Positions 1 to 11,424 of a stretch of DNA of 64,000 nucleotides are shown piece by piece. The notes beneath the pieces were generated by a model, which did no database searches, had not been told where the DNA came from, and worked only from the letters and a program-made list of their open reading frames with translations. A program made the translations under genes and the position numbers. Source of the stretch: Vermamoeba vermiformis (taxonomy: Eukaryota; Tubulinea; Echinamoebida); NCBI GenBank assembly GCA_045837725.1, contig JBEWZL010000064.1:186001-250000 (forward strand). The letters are read 5' to 3'. Numbering within the stretch: the first letter of the stretch is position 1; each line of letters opens with the position of its first letter.

Positions 1-842
1 AAATTGCGTGCTAAAATCACTATAGAGCCCGAGTTAGACAAGGCCTATCGTATATGGTCACTATTATGCTCCAATATAGAACAACGAGACAAAATATTGA
101 CCTATTTGCTGAATTATAATGCCTCCTCGCTGCAGCTGTCATTTCACCTGGATCCACGACACCCACTGTTCCTGCGAATGGTATTGCCACACGATATGGA
201 AGGTATTGGAAAATAATATAATATTAACATTTATTAACGCCGTTGCCAGTCAAATTCCCCAAATCTGTCTTTGTTGATCCACTTCAAAGCACAGAAGTGA
301 CAGCGAGTTCAAGTAACATATACAAGTGGTTTAGAACAGTGCATGGAATACCAGAAGGCGCATTTGAATGTGTATCAGACTCCATTCCTCTCGAAATGAA
401 CTTGGATGTGACTGACGGAGTACATTTCAACAAAGGTTGTTATTTAGGACAAGAGCTCATCGCACGCTCTCACCATACAGGTGTTATACGCAAGCGATTG
501 TTGCCATTTATGCTAGGAAATGACAGTCAGCACGTCGTTGTCAAGCCAGATCAGCTCGTGCCTGACGGCGCGGATCTGTTTCGCGAAGTTGATGCCACTG
601 CAGTGCCAGAGATCAACAGCGATATTATACTCGCCAATGGACAAGAAGGAGGCGATGTCAAAACAGGGCGCGTGTTCACAACGTGCTGGAATGTTGGATT
701 TGGGATGTGCCGCTTAGAACACCTTAGTGCCACTGCGCAGTTTCAAGCAGGAGCTAGTCGCTTAGGATTCATCAAGCCAGCGTGGTGGAGTCACTATCTC
801 AAACAACAAGATGAAGTGAATCGTTCTATTAATGCGCTGTGA
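1..842 (+). CDS. IBA57: IBA57/CAF17-like mitochondrial iron-sulfur assembly factor, 5' partial
   Basis: The reading frame is open from base 1, so the start lies outside the window. One intron (203-249, GT..AG) joins HDME to VKFPKS in frame. The second exon holds KGCYLGQELIARSHHTG, the KGCYxGQE signature of the GcvT/YgfZ/IBA57 folate-binding family, after IPLEMNLD. Family members help mature mitochondrial 4Fe-4S proteins. About 265 residues are visible, close to the C-terminal two thirds of a normal IBA57. The stop is TGA at 840-842. The GcvT-type aminomethyltransferase is less likely because the KGCYxGQE box is diagnostic. Targeting cannot be judged without the N-terminus. Confidence 0.9.
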
Positions 843-1008
843 GACTCGAAATAAAATTAATCGAGTAAAAGCTGCTATTGATCACTACAATTACGAGCAC
901 TAGTCATAGTCGCACTCGAATCGACCAGTATTCACTCGCAAATTGATAGTCTCGCAGATTATAGGAAGGGCGAGCGAATCCTCGCAGATTGCAGATTAGA
1001 CCTCGAGA

Positions 1009-3389
1009 ATGGAGCAATTAAAGCAAAGAATCGCTCAACTAGAGGCTGATAATAAGGCACGTGTACCATATCAGTTTAAAATTGAATTTCTCATTAACAT
1101 AAATTATTGTACCGCAGACGCTCACATCTGAGCTCGAGACTGAAAAATTAAAAGTGTACCAACGAGAGGTAGGCATCACCCACGATCATACTCCGTTATT
1201 TGCGTAAGCACATTATTGAGTAATATTGTATTATTTAGGATGAAATAACCGGACTCAAACTCGAAAACAAAAAGTTATTAGATCAGTACGACGCACTCAA
1301 ACAACGGTTAACGCCGAATCAAGCCGTCGATCAAGAGAAAATAGAGGCACTATATGATACAATAAAGCAGCACAAAGAGGTAAGATCCGTACATGCGTTG
1401 TACCTACTCGTATTAATTATATTCGCAGACAATTGAAAGACAGCGCCGAGAATTAGATTTGTGGCGCGAATATTCAGAAAAAGACAAAAAGGCACGTAGA
1501 CAAGCGATACTACTGAATAATTGAATGCACGTGCTAACGAGATCTTGCAGCCCAAGTCAGACTGGGTGAAGAAGGTCTCCAATCTGCACAACAAATCAGA
1601 CCCGACGCGCCGTCCTTCATTCGGCAGTGCAGCGAACAGTCCCCTCGCCACGAGCAGCAGCAGCGTGACGAGTGAGGGGGTGGAGGGCGAGTCAGATCTG
1701 GCCAGCAGTCCCGAGCCCTCACCGCACTCGGAGATCAGCAACAGACTCGAACACCTCATCTCACCGCGCAGACAGCCCCTGCCTGGCTTGACTGGGGCAC
1801 TCTCTTCACCCGCACTCGGCAAGAAACCCTTGCCCCTGCCCCCTGCCGCGCAGAAGAGGACACTGGCTAGCTCTGGCTCGCACGGCAACATGAGTCAGAG
1901 TGTGGGTCCGAGTGTTGGTGGTCAGAGTGTTGGTGGTCAGAGTGTGAGTGGTCAGGGCAGTCCGAGCATGAGTCACAGTCCCCTGCCGACCACTCACCCC
2001 GCGCAGAGCAGCAGTCCCATAACAATCGCGCACCACACCAAGAGCTTCACCGACACCTCGCTGCCCTCCTCGCCCTCACTGCGCGAGTTGAAGCTCAGTG
2101 CCACAGAGGTCAAATTGCCCGAGTCTGGTGCTGACATGGTGGTGGAGAATGGTCGCATTATGGCCGCTACAATCGAGCGATTGATTACACTGCTCGTGGA
2201 TCCGACACTGAAGACCGACCAAAATTACTGCAAAGTCTTCCTGTTGACATACAGACCCTTCTGTCCACCCCCTGATCTCTTGCGCCGCTTGATCACGCTG
2301 TGGGACCAGGCGAGTGTCAAGTGGCAGCAGAATGAATTGCAGCTGTTTAGAATCAAATTCGTCAAAGTGCTCGGTGACTGGATGAAAGAACACTTTTACG
2401 ACTTCACTGAAGAGTGCGTCAAAGAGGTGCTCGCATTCTTGGAAGAGGCGGTGGCCAAACAACATCCGCGCTTCTACGAGACACTCAAAGCCAGCATCAC
2501 CAAGCAGCTCGAGAACAGAGCGCGCAAGATTGTGCGCACACCGAACATCCAGCCCCCACCCCCCATCTTGCTGACGGACTCGCCCATCATCACCGATCTC
2601 TTTCAGATTGATCCGCTCGAATTCGCGCGACAGATGACACTGCGCGACGAAGAAGTGTACCGCAAGATCAAGCCGCGCGAGCTCATGAATCAGGCCTACT
2701 CGCAGAAAGATGTCGCGCACATCATCAGTCCCAATGTCGTGCAGCTCATCTCGCGCTTCAATCTGATCAGTGCCTGGGTGCAGACCGCGATTGTCAAAGA
2801 GATGCAGTACAAGCGGCGCAAAAAGACCTTGTCGCGCTTCATCAAAATCGCGGGCAAGTTGCGCGAGATCAAGAACTTCCACAGCATGATGGCTATAGTG
2901 CTGGGAGTCATGTCACCGCCTGTGTCGCGCTTGAAAAAGACGTGGGAGGGCGTGGCATCTGCAAATATGAAGACGTACGAAGAATTGCAACAGATCTGTC
3001 ACCCTGCAAAGAATCACGAGGTCCTGCGCAACGCACTCAAGCTGATCGTGCCTCCGTGCGTGCCATGGCTAGGTAATATATTTGTTTCTGTGCGTGCCAC
3101 AATTCCTCACCATTCACTTCCACCAGGGCTCTACTTGCGTGATTTGACATTTGCAGATGAAAACAAGAACATTTGGCCCAGCGATGACGACAGCGTGGAG
3201 CTCGTCAACTTGGAGAAGCTGCGTCTAGTCTCCACATTGATACACGACGCGACCTTCTTTCAAGTGGACTACTACAACTTCACTGTGGTGCCTGAGATCC
3301 AGGACTACCTCGCGTACGGTGAGTCGCAAGTGCTGAGCACGAAAGAACTCGATGAATGGTCTCTGAAAGCTGAGCCCAAAACCATGTAA
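1009..3389 (+). CDS. Ras guanine nucleotide exchange factor (REM + CDC25 domains)
   Basis: Exons by splice signal and frame are 1009-1056, 1118-1168, 1239-1379, 1429-1491, 1551-3072 and 3127-3389. The first exons encode a Lys/Glu-rich coiled coil (MEQLKQRIAQLEADNK). A Ser/Pro-rich linker follows, with a short SVGGQ/SVSGQ repeat near 1905-1960. Next come a Ras exchanger motif (VENGRIMAATIERLITLLVD, then YCKVFLLTYRPF) and a catalytic CDC25 domain (QIDPLEFARQMTL, then NFHSMMAIVLGVMSPPVSRLKKTW, ending LYLRDLTFADEN). It should load Ras-family GTPases with GTP. Introns 1057-1117 and 1492-1550 begin with GCACGT, not GT. The last intron (3073-3126) is 54 nt with no stop, so an unspliced reading is also open; its removal restores the conserved PWLGLYLRDLTF. 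Confidence 0.93.
1057..1117 (+). other. GC-AG intron in RasGEF gene (first)
   Basis: AAG is followed by GCACGTGTAC; the acceptor is GTACCGCAG. The exon phases on both sides are zero, and the coiled-coil frame continues. Confidence 0.65.
1492..1550 (+). other. GC-AG intron in RasGEF gene (second)
   Basis: AAG is followed by GCACGTAGAC; a GTGCTAAC branch-like site lies 15-20 nt before ATCTTGCAG. Reading on without splicing meets TGA at 1522, so the intron is needed. Confidence 0.7.
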
Positions 3390-3457
3390 TTATGCTTATA
3401 ATAATAAATTGTAAATGTATTTTTGTGTTTCAAACTGATATATTTACCGCGGACTTT

Positions 3458-5110
3458 TTACAATTTGATGACAGATTTGTTTTGCACCTTATTCGTAGCG
3501 AAGTGTTGCTTTTGCTTCATCTCTTCAGCTTTATAGGCTTCCTTCAAACTCTTCTTGTCTTCACGTCGAACTCTTCGCTCTTGCTTCACCATCTGTTTGC
3601 GTAACTTTTTCGACTCTTTGGACTCGTCTTTCTCGCGTGGCGCACCCAAGTTCTGTTTCGGCGCCTCTTCTTCTTCTTCTTCCGCGGCCTTCTTGCGCAA
3701 CACCCCGACTGGAATACCTTTCTTGGACAGCTTGATGCGATTGGTGGGCTCGTCACTGATTAACACGGGGTGATTCTCGAGATTAGAATATGTGCCTATA
3801 ATTAGCGATATTATTATCGTTGCTATTCGACCAATTCACGTACTAATTATAGATTCGCAGTCAAACTGTGCCTTGGGCTCTTCTTTCAAATACATCTCAG
3901 CCAGTCGCTCTTCAGCCTCTTCAAGACTGTCTTCGTCGTCTTCAATGTACTGCTTGGTAGACTGTGCGACGCGTATCTTGCTCTCAGGTGCGGGCACTAA
4001 CAATTCGTGTGCCGGTCGCTTGCGATCAGCCAAGAACTCATCGAGCACTTGCTCATATACACCAATCTCTACTGTGCCCTGTGCATCAATGTCCTCTTCG
4101 TCTGAGGCCAGATCCATGTCTTTGTCGTACTTGGCCAGTGTCGCTTCGAACATCTCGTCGAGCAGTGTGGGCTCTGCTTTGTTTTGTTGCGATTCTTCTC
4201 GCGGCAATTTGGCAGTGACACGTGTCACAGTGTCAGTGATGTCGTCTTCAATGTCGTCTTCAATCATCTCATCCTCGCCATCGTCACTCATGTCCTCGTC
4301 GCTCAACATCACTGCATTGGCCTTGGCTACAAAATCATCGTCGAGTTCACCGTTCTCTTCGTAGTCCTCCGGGTGTTCGAGTGCATCCAACACTTCGAGG
4401 TCGATACCTCCTGGCAACATCTGATAGAAATACCTTCGCTTTTGTTCTTCGGTCAGTTGATCCAAGAAACTCAGGTCAACGTCTTTGCCCAAGCGGCTAG
4501 GGTCAATTTCCTACACCAAGTAAGTACAAGCGGCATGGTACTATGATTATAGACGTACATTGGGCAGTACTTCTTGCGGGAAGTCCTTCGGCAATCGCTT
4601 CTTCTTTTCTTTCTTTTGTTTGAATTGGTTCATGTCCTCAGGAAATTCAGGCGCTGGAATAAATATACCTCCAGCAGTGCCTAGTGGTCGCAAGTGCTGT
4701 GAATAATCATATCCATCACCTCCAAACACTTCTCCTTCGTCATCAATAACGATCTCTTTCTCTTTTTGTGCAATCCTGCCCAACAGTTAATTAAAATCAA
4801 ACTAATGTAAATTTACGTACTCCTCATCATCAATTTCGTCAATTTCTTCAGATTCCTCCTCTGAATTATTATTCTGAAGGAAATAATTAATTCCGATCGA
4901 AATCCAAATCGCGATCTTACGTTGCGAGTTTCGATATCTTCTTGCGGTTTCAAGACAAACTCACCCGCTTCGCCAGCGTTAATATCGCGGGAACTGCGGT
5001 GAACCAATTGAAAAGTCACCGCTTTTTTTGGATCAATCCATCTCTTCTTGTTTCTCGGCTACGTGAAAGTTTAGTGATTATTATTTTGCAATATAATATA
5101 ATATTACCAT
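3458..5110 (-). CDS. LTV1: LTV1-like 40S ribosomal subunit biogenesis/export factor
   Basis: The start is unusual: an ATG at 5110-5108 is followed at once by a 49-nt intron (5059-5107). Splicing gives MPRNKKRWIDPKKAVTFQLV, the conserved LTV1 N-terminus (family pattern KKKPFIxKKKAVxFxLVHRSQRD). The middle is acidic. The C-terminus is the basic family tail (KKLRKQMVKQERRVRREDKK) and the stop is at 3458-3460. LTV1 rides on pre-40S particles with RPS3/RPS20 and must be phosphorylated to leave. The gene converges on RasGEF with 68 bp between stops and diverges from RPA2 with 166 bp between starts. Its exon carries one copy of the 12-bp palindrome at 4216. Inner exon edges are approximate. Confidence 0.92.
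4216..4227. repeat. Perfect 12-bp palindrome TGACACGTGTCA, in LTV1 exon
   Basis: Perfect copy inside coding sequence (Thr-Val-Thr-Arg-Val-Thr). It is the only one of seven outside an intron. Confidence 0.9.
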
Positions 5111-5276
5111 TGTGTTATTGTGCTTGGTGTCAAAAAGGTTTGTTTGCCGCGATCTGCCTGGAGCGGGAACTAGAATTCGGGCCCCGACATTTTTGTTCGG
5201 GGAAAGTTTTGCCGCCAAGATTTTGGATGAACGTTTCTTTTTATTCGAATTTTGATTGCACGAGAAGAACACAACG

Positions 5277-6328
5277 ATGACCGATAATTACGGTATGTTG
5301 AGGATATTGTAGTATGCATAATAATAATCTAATAATCGTGAAATTAGATGGTGGTTATGGAATGGATGACGGCGGCTACGACGTAAGATCTCGATCTCGT
5401 TTATTTATGAATAATTTTAACATTTCTTTAGCAAGCCGGCGGCTACATGCATTCCAATGCATCCAATTACGCAGTAAATACGAATGAGTCGCCAAGCAAG
5501 AGAGTAAGTAAATAATTTATTCTGCGATTATTTTCGTTTGCATTTCTTTCTTCGAAATTATATATTAATAAATAAAATAAGGGTGGAGCCGGCAGCAACG
5601 TTCCTAAAAACCACTCTTTGTTACCACTCACCATCCGACAACTTCACCTTGCTCAATCGAGTGGCCTTCCTGACGATTCTTCCTCCTTGCGCATTGATGG
5701 CCACGAAGTCAACGAAATAACCTTCATTGGGCAAATCATGAGCACCTTGCCTGCTCAAGCCAACCACGTCGTGTACGTGCTCGAAGATGGCACGGGTCAA
5801 ATCGATGTCAAAGTGTGGCTCGAGAGCACCGACAAGACTGACCACTACTACAACGCGCACTCACACGAATTTGTTGTCGGTGCTTATGTGCGCGTGACTG
5901 GCAGTCTCAAGACCTTCCACAACCGAAAGAACGTGCAAGCCTTCCGTTTGACTTTGATCCGTGATCCGAACGAAATCACTTTCCACTTCTTGGAGGCTAT
6001 CTACGTGCACTTGTACAACAGAATGGGCGGTGCTCACGGTCAACCCATGCACACCAATGTCGGTGCTGGCTATCACAGCAATGCCACCACACAGCTGATG
6101 AACTCTGGCTCGTCCACTTCGACTTACGCTGGCATGGGCAACAGCAACTTGCAAGAAGCCATTCTCAACCTCGCCCGTGTAGCCCCTGAGACTGGCATCA
6201 GCTTTGCAGAGATTTGTCAAAAGTTGTCTCGCAATGCTCCAGATGAGATCAAGAAAGAGATCGACAGTTTGTTCTACGACGGAGCACTCTACACCACTCT
6301 CGATGACGAACACTACAAGGCCACTTAA
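5277..6328 (+). CDS. RPA2: Replication protein A 32-kDa subunit (RPA2)
   Basis: Small 5' exons encode a Gly/Tyr-rich N-terminus (MTDNYDGGYGMDDGGYD, then QAGGYMHSNASNY), the region phosphorylated in RPA2 of other eukaryotes. The OB fold follows: LLPLTIRQLHLAQ, then GHEVNEITFIGQIMS, YVLEDGTGQIDVKVWLE and VGAYVRVTGSLKTFHNRKNVQAF. A winged-helix-like tail (APETGISFAEICQKLSR) ends at TAA 6326-6328. Total length is about 280 aa, usual for RPA2. It binds single-stranded DNA within the RPA trimer in replication and repair. An AATAAA lies about 50 nt after the stop. It shares a 166-bp upstream region with LTV1. Confidence 0.95.
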
Positions 6329-6411
6329 GTGCGGCGATTACTACACATTTGTACATAATCTCTCTTTTGAGTCTTAAATAAATGTTTTATTTACAGTGAG
6401 TAGCGTGCCTG

Positions 6412-8830
6412 TTACTGCACGGAGAAGTGACCCTGTTCAATGTCGTGTTCGCTCAGCACACCTGCCCCTCCTTGGCGCTGTGATTGGGCTGCGGGAGATA
6501 TAGTGCGACGCTTGACTGGCACGTTGATGGTAGGTGATATGACGGGCGAAGCTGAGCGCAGTTTGAGTGGTGTGCCGTCATATTCAGACACAACACTGGC
6601 ATCATCCGCGGGACTGTGCTGTTCGGAGAGAATGCTGCGGCCTGTTGAGAGCTGTGGCACAAAGTCAAAGGTACGATATTGCTCGGCATTGCTTAGTGTC
6701 TCAAATTCAACTCTGAAGAAGGCCCAAAAAGCACGACGAGCCATTTCAACCGACGCAGTGATAAATACGAAGAAATCTTTTTGAATTAAACCGCGCTCAG
6801 TGGGTGTGAGTGTCGTAGCCCAGAAGAAACGACCAAAGAGATCAAAAATGATCACTGCACGAATCAAATATATTAGACACGATCATGTTGTTGGTCTGCA
6901 ATCACTTACCGGCATAATAGATGCCAACGGGCTGTGCGAGCAGAGTATCACGCAAAAAGAAGTTCTTGCTGTGTTTGTTGCCCAAGCCCCAATCAAAGAC
7001 AATATCCCAGACATACGAATAGATCGTGCTGATCACAATCAACACAATCCATGCAATCTTCACGTTGCTCATCGTATCTTCGCCGTAAACCAGCGAGTTG
7101 ACTGTAGCCAGTGCAATGGCCACCATGCTCGTGAAGTATTTGCCCGCGTTGGCCAAGTGCGGCACTGGCTTGCGAGTCTCGTGATATTTCTTCAAGCATT
7201 GCATCAAACGAATCCAAAACGGCAAGAACGAGGCAATGGGACCGATGAATCTGTTGGTGATTGACTTGATGGTCGCATAACCGTCGTCATTCTCCTCTTG
7301 CAGCCAGACGCCCAACACGATCCAGCATATGGTGTAGCCCAGATCGATCATTGGACGCACCATCGAGCACAAAATATCTGCGAACAAAAAGTGTCTAAAG
7401 CGCAGAGTGCCCTGTGCTACAATTAGCACTTGTATGGATAACGATGACAACTTACAAATGGAGTGGCTAGTGTCTGGAAAAACAATATAAAGAGTCCGAA
7501 GCGAGCACGGCGATACAACAAATTGAACGGGAACACCATGATGAAGACGATGACAAACACGAGGATGGCCGGGTAGTACGTGACTGGAATAGACAACAGG
7601 CGCAAGTGACCCTTGGCTGCACCGACATAGAACAGAAAGCTCATGAGCCACGAGACTGAGAGCACTGCCGCGAGCTGTCAAATGTCAACAAGTGTCAAAT
7701 CGTTCAGTGAAACATACCCTGAACACAGTGAGGTACGAGACGTGCGAGTCAGGATCGATTTCGAGAATGTAGAGGTAGTTGATCTTGGTCTTGAGCCAGA
7801 ACAGCACATTCAAGCCCCACAGCCACGCGAAGATAGCTGGAGCTGCGACTGCTCGGAACACTGGGAAGATGCGGAAGAAGTTCGGGACTGCGAGGATCAA
7901 TTAGGACAGTGAGTTAATACGTATGCATAGTATATGAAACATACGCGAAGTGGTGTCGGGCGAAGAGGCGATGACAAAGAGCAACAAGACGAGCAGTGGA
8001 ATTGACAGGCCCAACAAGACACCGCTGCTGAACAGTTCGCCGCTGCTGTAGAACTTGGGATTGAGCTTGGTCTTGGCTTTGCTCAAATTGCCCTCGCAGT
8101 GCAGTTCAGCGTAGAGGCGCTCAATGTCCGTCACGAGTGAGGCCAGCACACCTGACTCGACGAATGGCATGCGCTTGAGACGTGGCATGTACTCTGCAGT
8201 GAGGTCTCGGGACAATTTGCGATCGTATTTCTAAGAATAAGCACGGTGAGATCAAATATTCAACAGAGAAGGTACGCGTCCTCACTTGTAAGATCCGCTT
8301 TACACCCATCGTGTTCAGCACTGCATAATTGGCGAGACCATCGACCTCGCGATAGAGGGTGCGGAGCTCGTGTTTAGATACTTTCTTTCCATCAACATCC
8401 TATCAATAAGACGAGTCAGCAGATCCGTGATGGATCTGACATTATTACCTGACTTGAATAATCATTGTATTGTGCTAAATAAGCCTTCAATTTTCCGTTA
8501 AAGAAATTGTTGATCTTCGCCAGCTCTGAATTGAGTAACGATTCAAACAGATCCGAAGCTTCGTCTTCTTGTAGTAATCCTGCTCGTTCGCTGGACTGAT
8601 TATGTCTTGCTATTCTATCCAAAGCTTTCTTCAATATTGAATAGTTCAGCAGATAATCACGCCATTCGGGAATAAGATTGTAACTAATTTTGAAAGATAA
8701 TATGCATTATTACTCGATCCAATTTTGCATATTCATCGGCTAATTACCTCAAATACTTTCCTATTAATAATAAATAAAATGATATTAATAAAACTAAATT
8801 TTGAATTTAAAAAGACATACCGAACCGCAT
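6412..8830 (-). CDS. XPR1: SPX-EXS domain phosphate exporter (XPR1/SYG1 family)
   Basis: The N-terminus is assembled from a 10-nt exon (8821-8830), a 13-nt micro-exon (8748-8760) and an exon starting at 8683. This gives MRFGKYLSYNLIPEWRDYL, the start of an SPX domain. The SPX helices continue with the Lys-rich GVKRILQKYDRKLSRDL, the inositol-pyrophosphate sensing surface in this family. Several membrane segments follow (for example GVLLGLSIPLLVLLLFVIAS). The EXS domain covers the C-terminal half (DILCSMVRPMIDLGYTICWIVLGVW, then RRAFWAFFRVEFETLSN). The tail is Ser/Pro-rich and probably cytosolic. Eukaryotic members export inorganic phosphate. At least eight introns are present; those I placed are 8761-8820, 8684-8747 and 8401-8448. 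Confidence 0.93.
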
Positions 8831-9149
8831 CTTGTCCAACCGGTGCAATCAAGGAGCTACACGCAATTAACGACCTGAATTGTCCGTGCACCTGTTAGTC
8901 GAAATTGCAGCTGTAGGTAAAAGAGAACGCAGATACTGGCGGTGCAATTCAAACGCTGTGATTTTCGAACGAACTTTCATATAGAATGCGTTGTTACGCA
9001 TGTTACGTATCTTCTAGTTTCATATGAACCACGTGTCACGCTGACAGCACAGCCATTACAACGGCCGTCGATCGACAGCCACATAGGCTCGGATTAATCA
9101 TTGCGAACAAAAGTCGTTTATGAATCAAACAAATGCGAAGTGCCCCGTA
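8831..9149. other. Intergenic region upstream of XPR1-like gene
   Basis: This stretch lies between the XPR1 start and the stop of the next minus-strand gene, so it should hold the XPR1 promoter and the 3' end of the metallopeptidase gene. I see no ORF of note and no RNA gene. It contains CACGTGTCACGCTGACAG near 9030, a near copy of the palindrome found in introns here. Confidence 0.5.
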
Positions 9150-11323
9150 TTAGTGCTTGCTGTGGAACAATGTGTCCACGAGCCAGTTGACCAGTGCGGA
9201 CTGGTGCTGCATCTGCTGACAGACCTGTTCCAGTGTCTGACCATTCAACGTGTCTTCAGCATCGAGTATCTGTTCAAACAAGTGCTGCGTGTAGGCTAAG
9301 AACTGCTTTGTCTTGCTCTCATCAAACACCAGCTTGTTGTTCACCAGCTTGACGTAACCTACAATAGATCAGATGAGCGCTGAGGAGTGACATATAGCAG
9401 CGTTATTAATACTGACCCAACTCCTCAAATTTGTTGTAGCTATTAATAGCGCTGATGATGTAAGGACGCAATGAAGTGCTGTTGAACATGGCCATGCGAC
9501 GCAGTTCTGTGACGCACGGTTAATGCAATGTGACACGTGTCAAACACTGACCTTGAAGAGCGTAACTCGCCAGGTGTTGTTGACACTCGTGCTCAGATAT
9601 TTTGCCAGCCTCGAGCAACAGCTTCATTGTCACCAGGGCCGTCAATTCAGCACGCGGTTCTTCGAGCAAAGTTTTGGTCTCAACTTTGATGGCCTATTCA
9701 AGAGTTGTTAGCGGCCAACATGTTGTACACAGTCGGCACCGAGGGTAATTACCTGGCCCACATGACCCAGTCCGTAAATAGCCTAATTTGGAAGTTAATA
9801 AGTGTGAAGATCCTCGGAAGTGACGTACATGTCCAAACTCATGAGCAGCCACGTGATAGATGATGGTGCCAATCGGTTCAATCACCTGACCGAGTCCTGG
9901 ATCGGCACACACTTTGTCGCAGAGTTCGCGTGCTTGATCACCGCGCTTCTTAGTGGACACTGGATCGAAATAGATCTTCACTCCTTTCTCGTCCTTCACC
10001 TCAGCTCTGTTGGGAATGCTTTGACCGGAGAATCTGTCACTTGGTTAGAAGAGACCAATTGACACGTGTCAAATGAAGTCCCACCTGAAGTGCAAACTTT
10101 GAGCACAAACGAATGGCAGGTAATAAATAGCAGCAAATGAATTGTTCAGCGCGAACAGTCCTCGCTTGGCCAAGTCCTTGTCACGTGCTGCGAAGTACTT
10201 GATCATCACGTGCTTCACTTCTTCGATAGTGCGATTGGCTGCAGCGTACTCCTCATCCACGAATCGAAGTGAGAAGTCAGGGTTGATCTGTTCGCGTGTC
10301 AGTCACTCAATGACACGTGCCAATTTTGACATACCTTGGTTCGCAATGGATCGCCATACCCGTACTCAATATCGTGCACGATCTGAATGTAATACCTACA
10401 ATGACAGGTGTCAGAAATGGCACTTTGACGCGTGTCACTGGTACTTACTTAATGTCCATCCACACGCGATCAAGTTGCTTCCACGCCTCCTCGAGGTGAG
10501 CGATGTCAGTGATGGCGAGACAGTGCGCGTACTGCGTGAAGAAGTCAATGTGCAGTCGTTGTTGTGCATCGAGGCCCTCAATCTGTTCAATGTCTTTCAC
10601 CAGTCGCTTCATTTGTTCGACAATTGCGCCAATCTCTTGCGGGAATTTTGTTGCCAGCGCTACGTGCGAGTACTGCTTGGTATTGAAGTCATAGTCAATC
10701 ACCGTGTAGTGATTGTACAGCTCTTGCGGCACATTTGCAATGTCCTTCGTCAGTTGGTCTGCGACTGCATTGCCCTCCACTGCACGCTTCCACACTTTGT
10801 AGTAGCTGTGTGATCACGAGTGTTAGGCACGAAAGAAGGCTAGTAGCAAGTGCTTACTTGTCATAGAGCTGTGACAAATCAGCGCAATGAGCGATCAATG
10901 TGCGATCAAATACATTGAATTCATGCGACAGAGTGGCGAGGGCGTGCTTGACGAACTCACGCGAAAGAGTTTGACGTCTAGATGCAACCTGGTATCAAAG
11001 AATTATTGAGAAAATAAACGGATAATTAGTAACCGTGTGATAACATTATTTCAATATTATCAATGTTAAGGTATGTAGCTTACATCCAGTAAAGTAAAAA
11101 ATTCCTGGGTGCCTTCGGCAATGCCTTCCCAATTCTGCCCAGTCACATTGAACACTTTGCGTCTACTATTTTCATCAGTGCCCAAAATATCTCGATCACT
11201 TTGGTAGGCTGCTTCAGTCTTCCAGATCTCTGCAGTGACCTTTTCAACTTGCTTCAAGAGTTCGATTCTCTTCTTGCCTTCAAGTTGTCCCTTGTATTTA
11301 TCAAATAAACCTTTGTAGTCCAT
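9150..11323 (-). CDS. Zincin metallopeptidase with HEFGH motif
   Basis: A multi-exon gene of about 600 codons. Near the C-terminal third it reads IIYHVAAHEFGHAIYGLGH (9830-9760, across an intron), a zincin HExxH-type centre with a Glu one codon downstream of the first His and more acidic residues after the motif (LLEEPRAELTAL). The rest is helical. I do not recognise the exact family: the motif fits M3-like oligopeptidases, while the size and layout recall dipeptidyl-peptidase III relatives, so only the class is called. I chose MDYKGLFDKY (11323) as the start; an in-frame ATG at 11395 would add 24 residues and come within 30 bp of the NMD3 stop. Two introns (9507-9551, 10034-10084) carry perfect copies of TGACACGTGTCA and others carry variants. 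Confidence 0.7.
9531..9542. repeat. Perfect palindrome TGACACGTGTCA, intron of metallopeptidase
   Basis: Inside intron 9507-9551. On the minus strand its flanks are TGTT..CATT, shared with the copies at 33778 and 54893. Confidence 0.9.
10060..10071. repeat. Perfect palindrome TGACACGTGTCA, intron of metallopeptidase
   Basis: Inside intron 10034-10084. Variants TGACACGTGCCA (10311), TGACAGGTGTCA (10402) and TGACGCGTGTCA (10426) lie in the next introns of the same gene. Confidence 0.9.
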
Positions 11324-11424
11324 GCTAAAGAGTTGTGTTTTTTCAGACAGGAATGAGATGCAAAACTGGCATTGAAAAAAATAAAGTTTACTCATGACGC
11401 AGGTAAATGTACAAGTATTAGTGC

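Noticed and set aside
2076-2882. 268-codon minus-strand ORF inside the RasGEF gene
   Set aside because: Mirror of a strongly coding plus strand with biased codons; it matches no family and overlaps conserved REM/CDC25 sequence.
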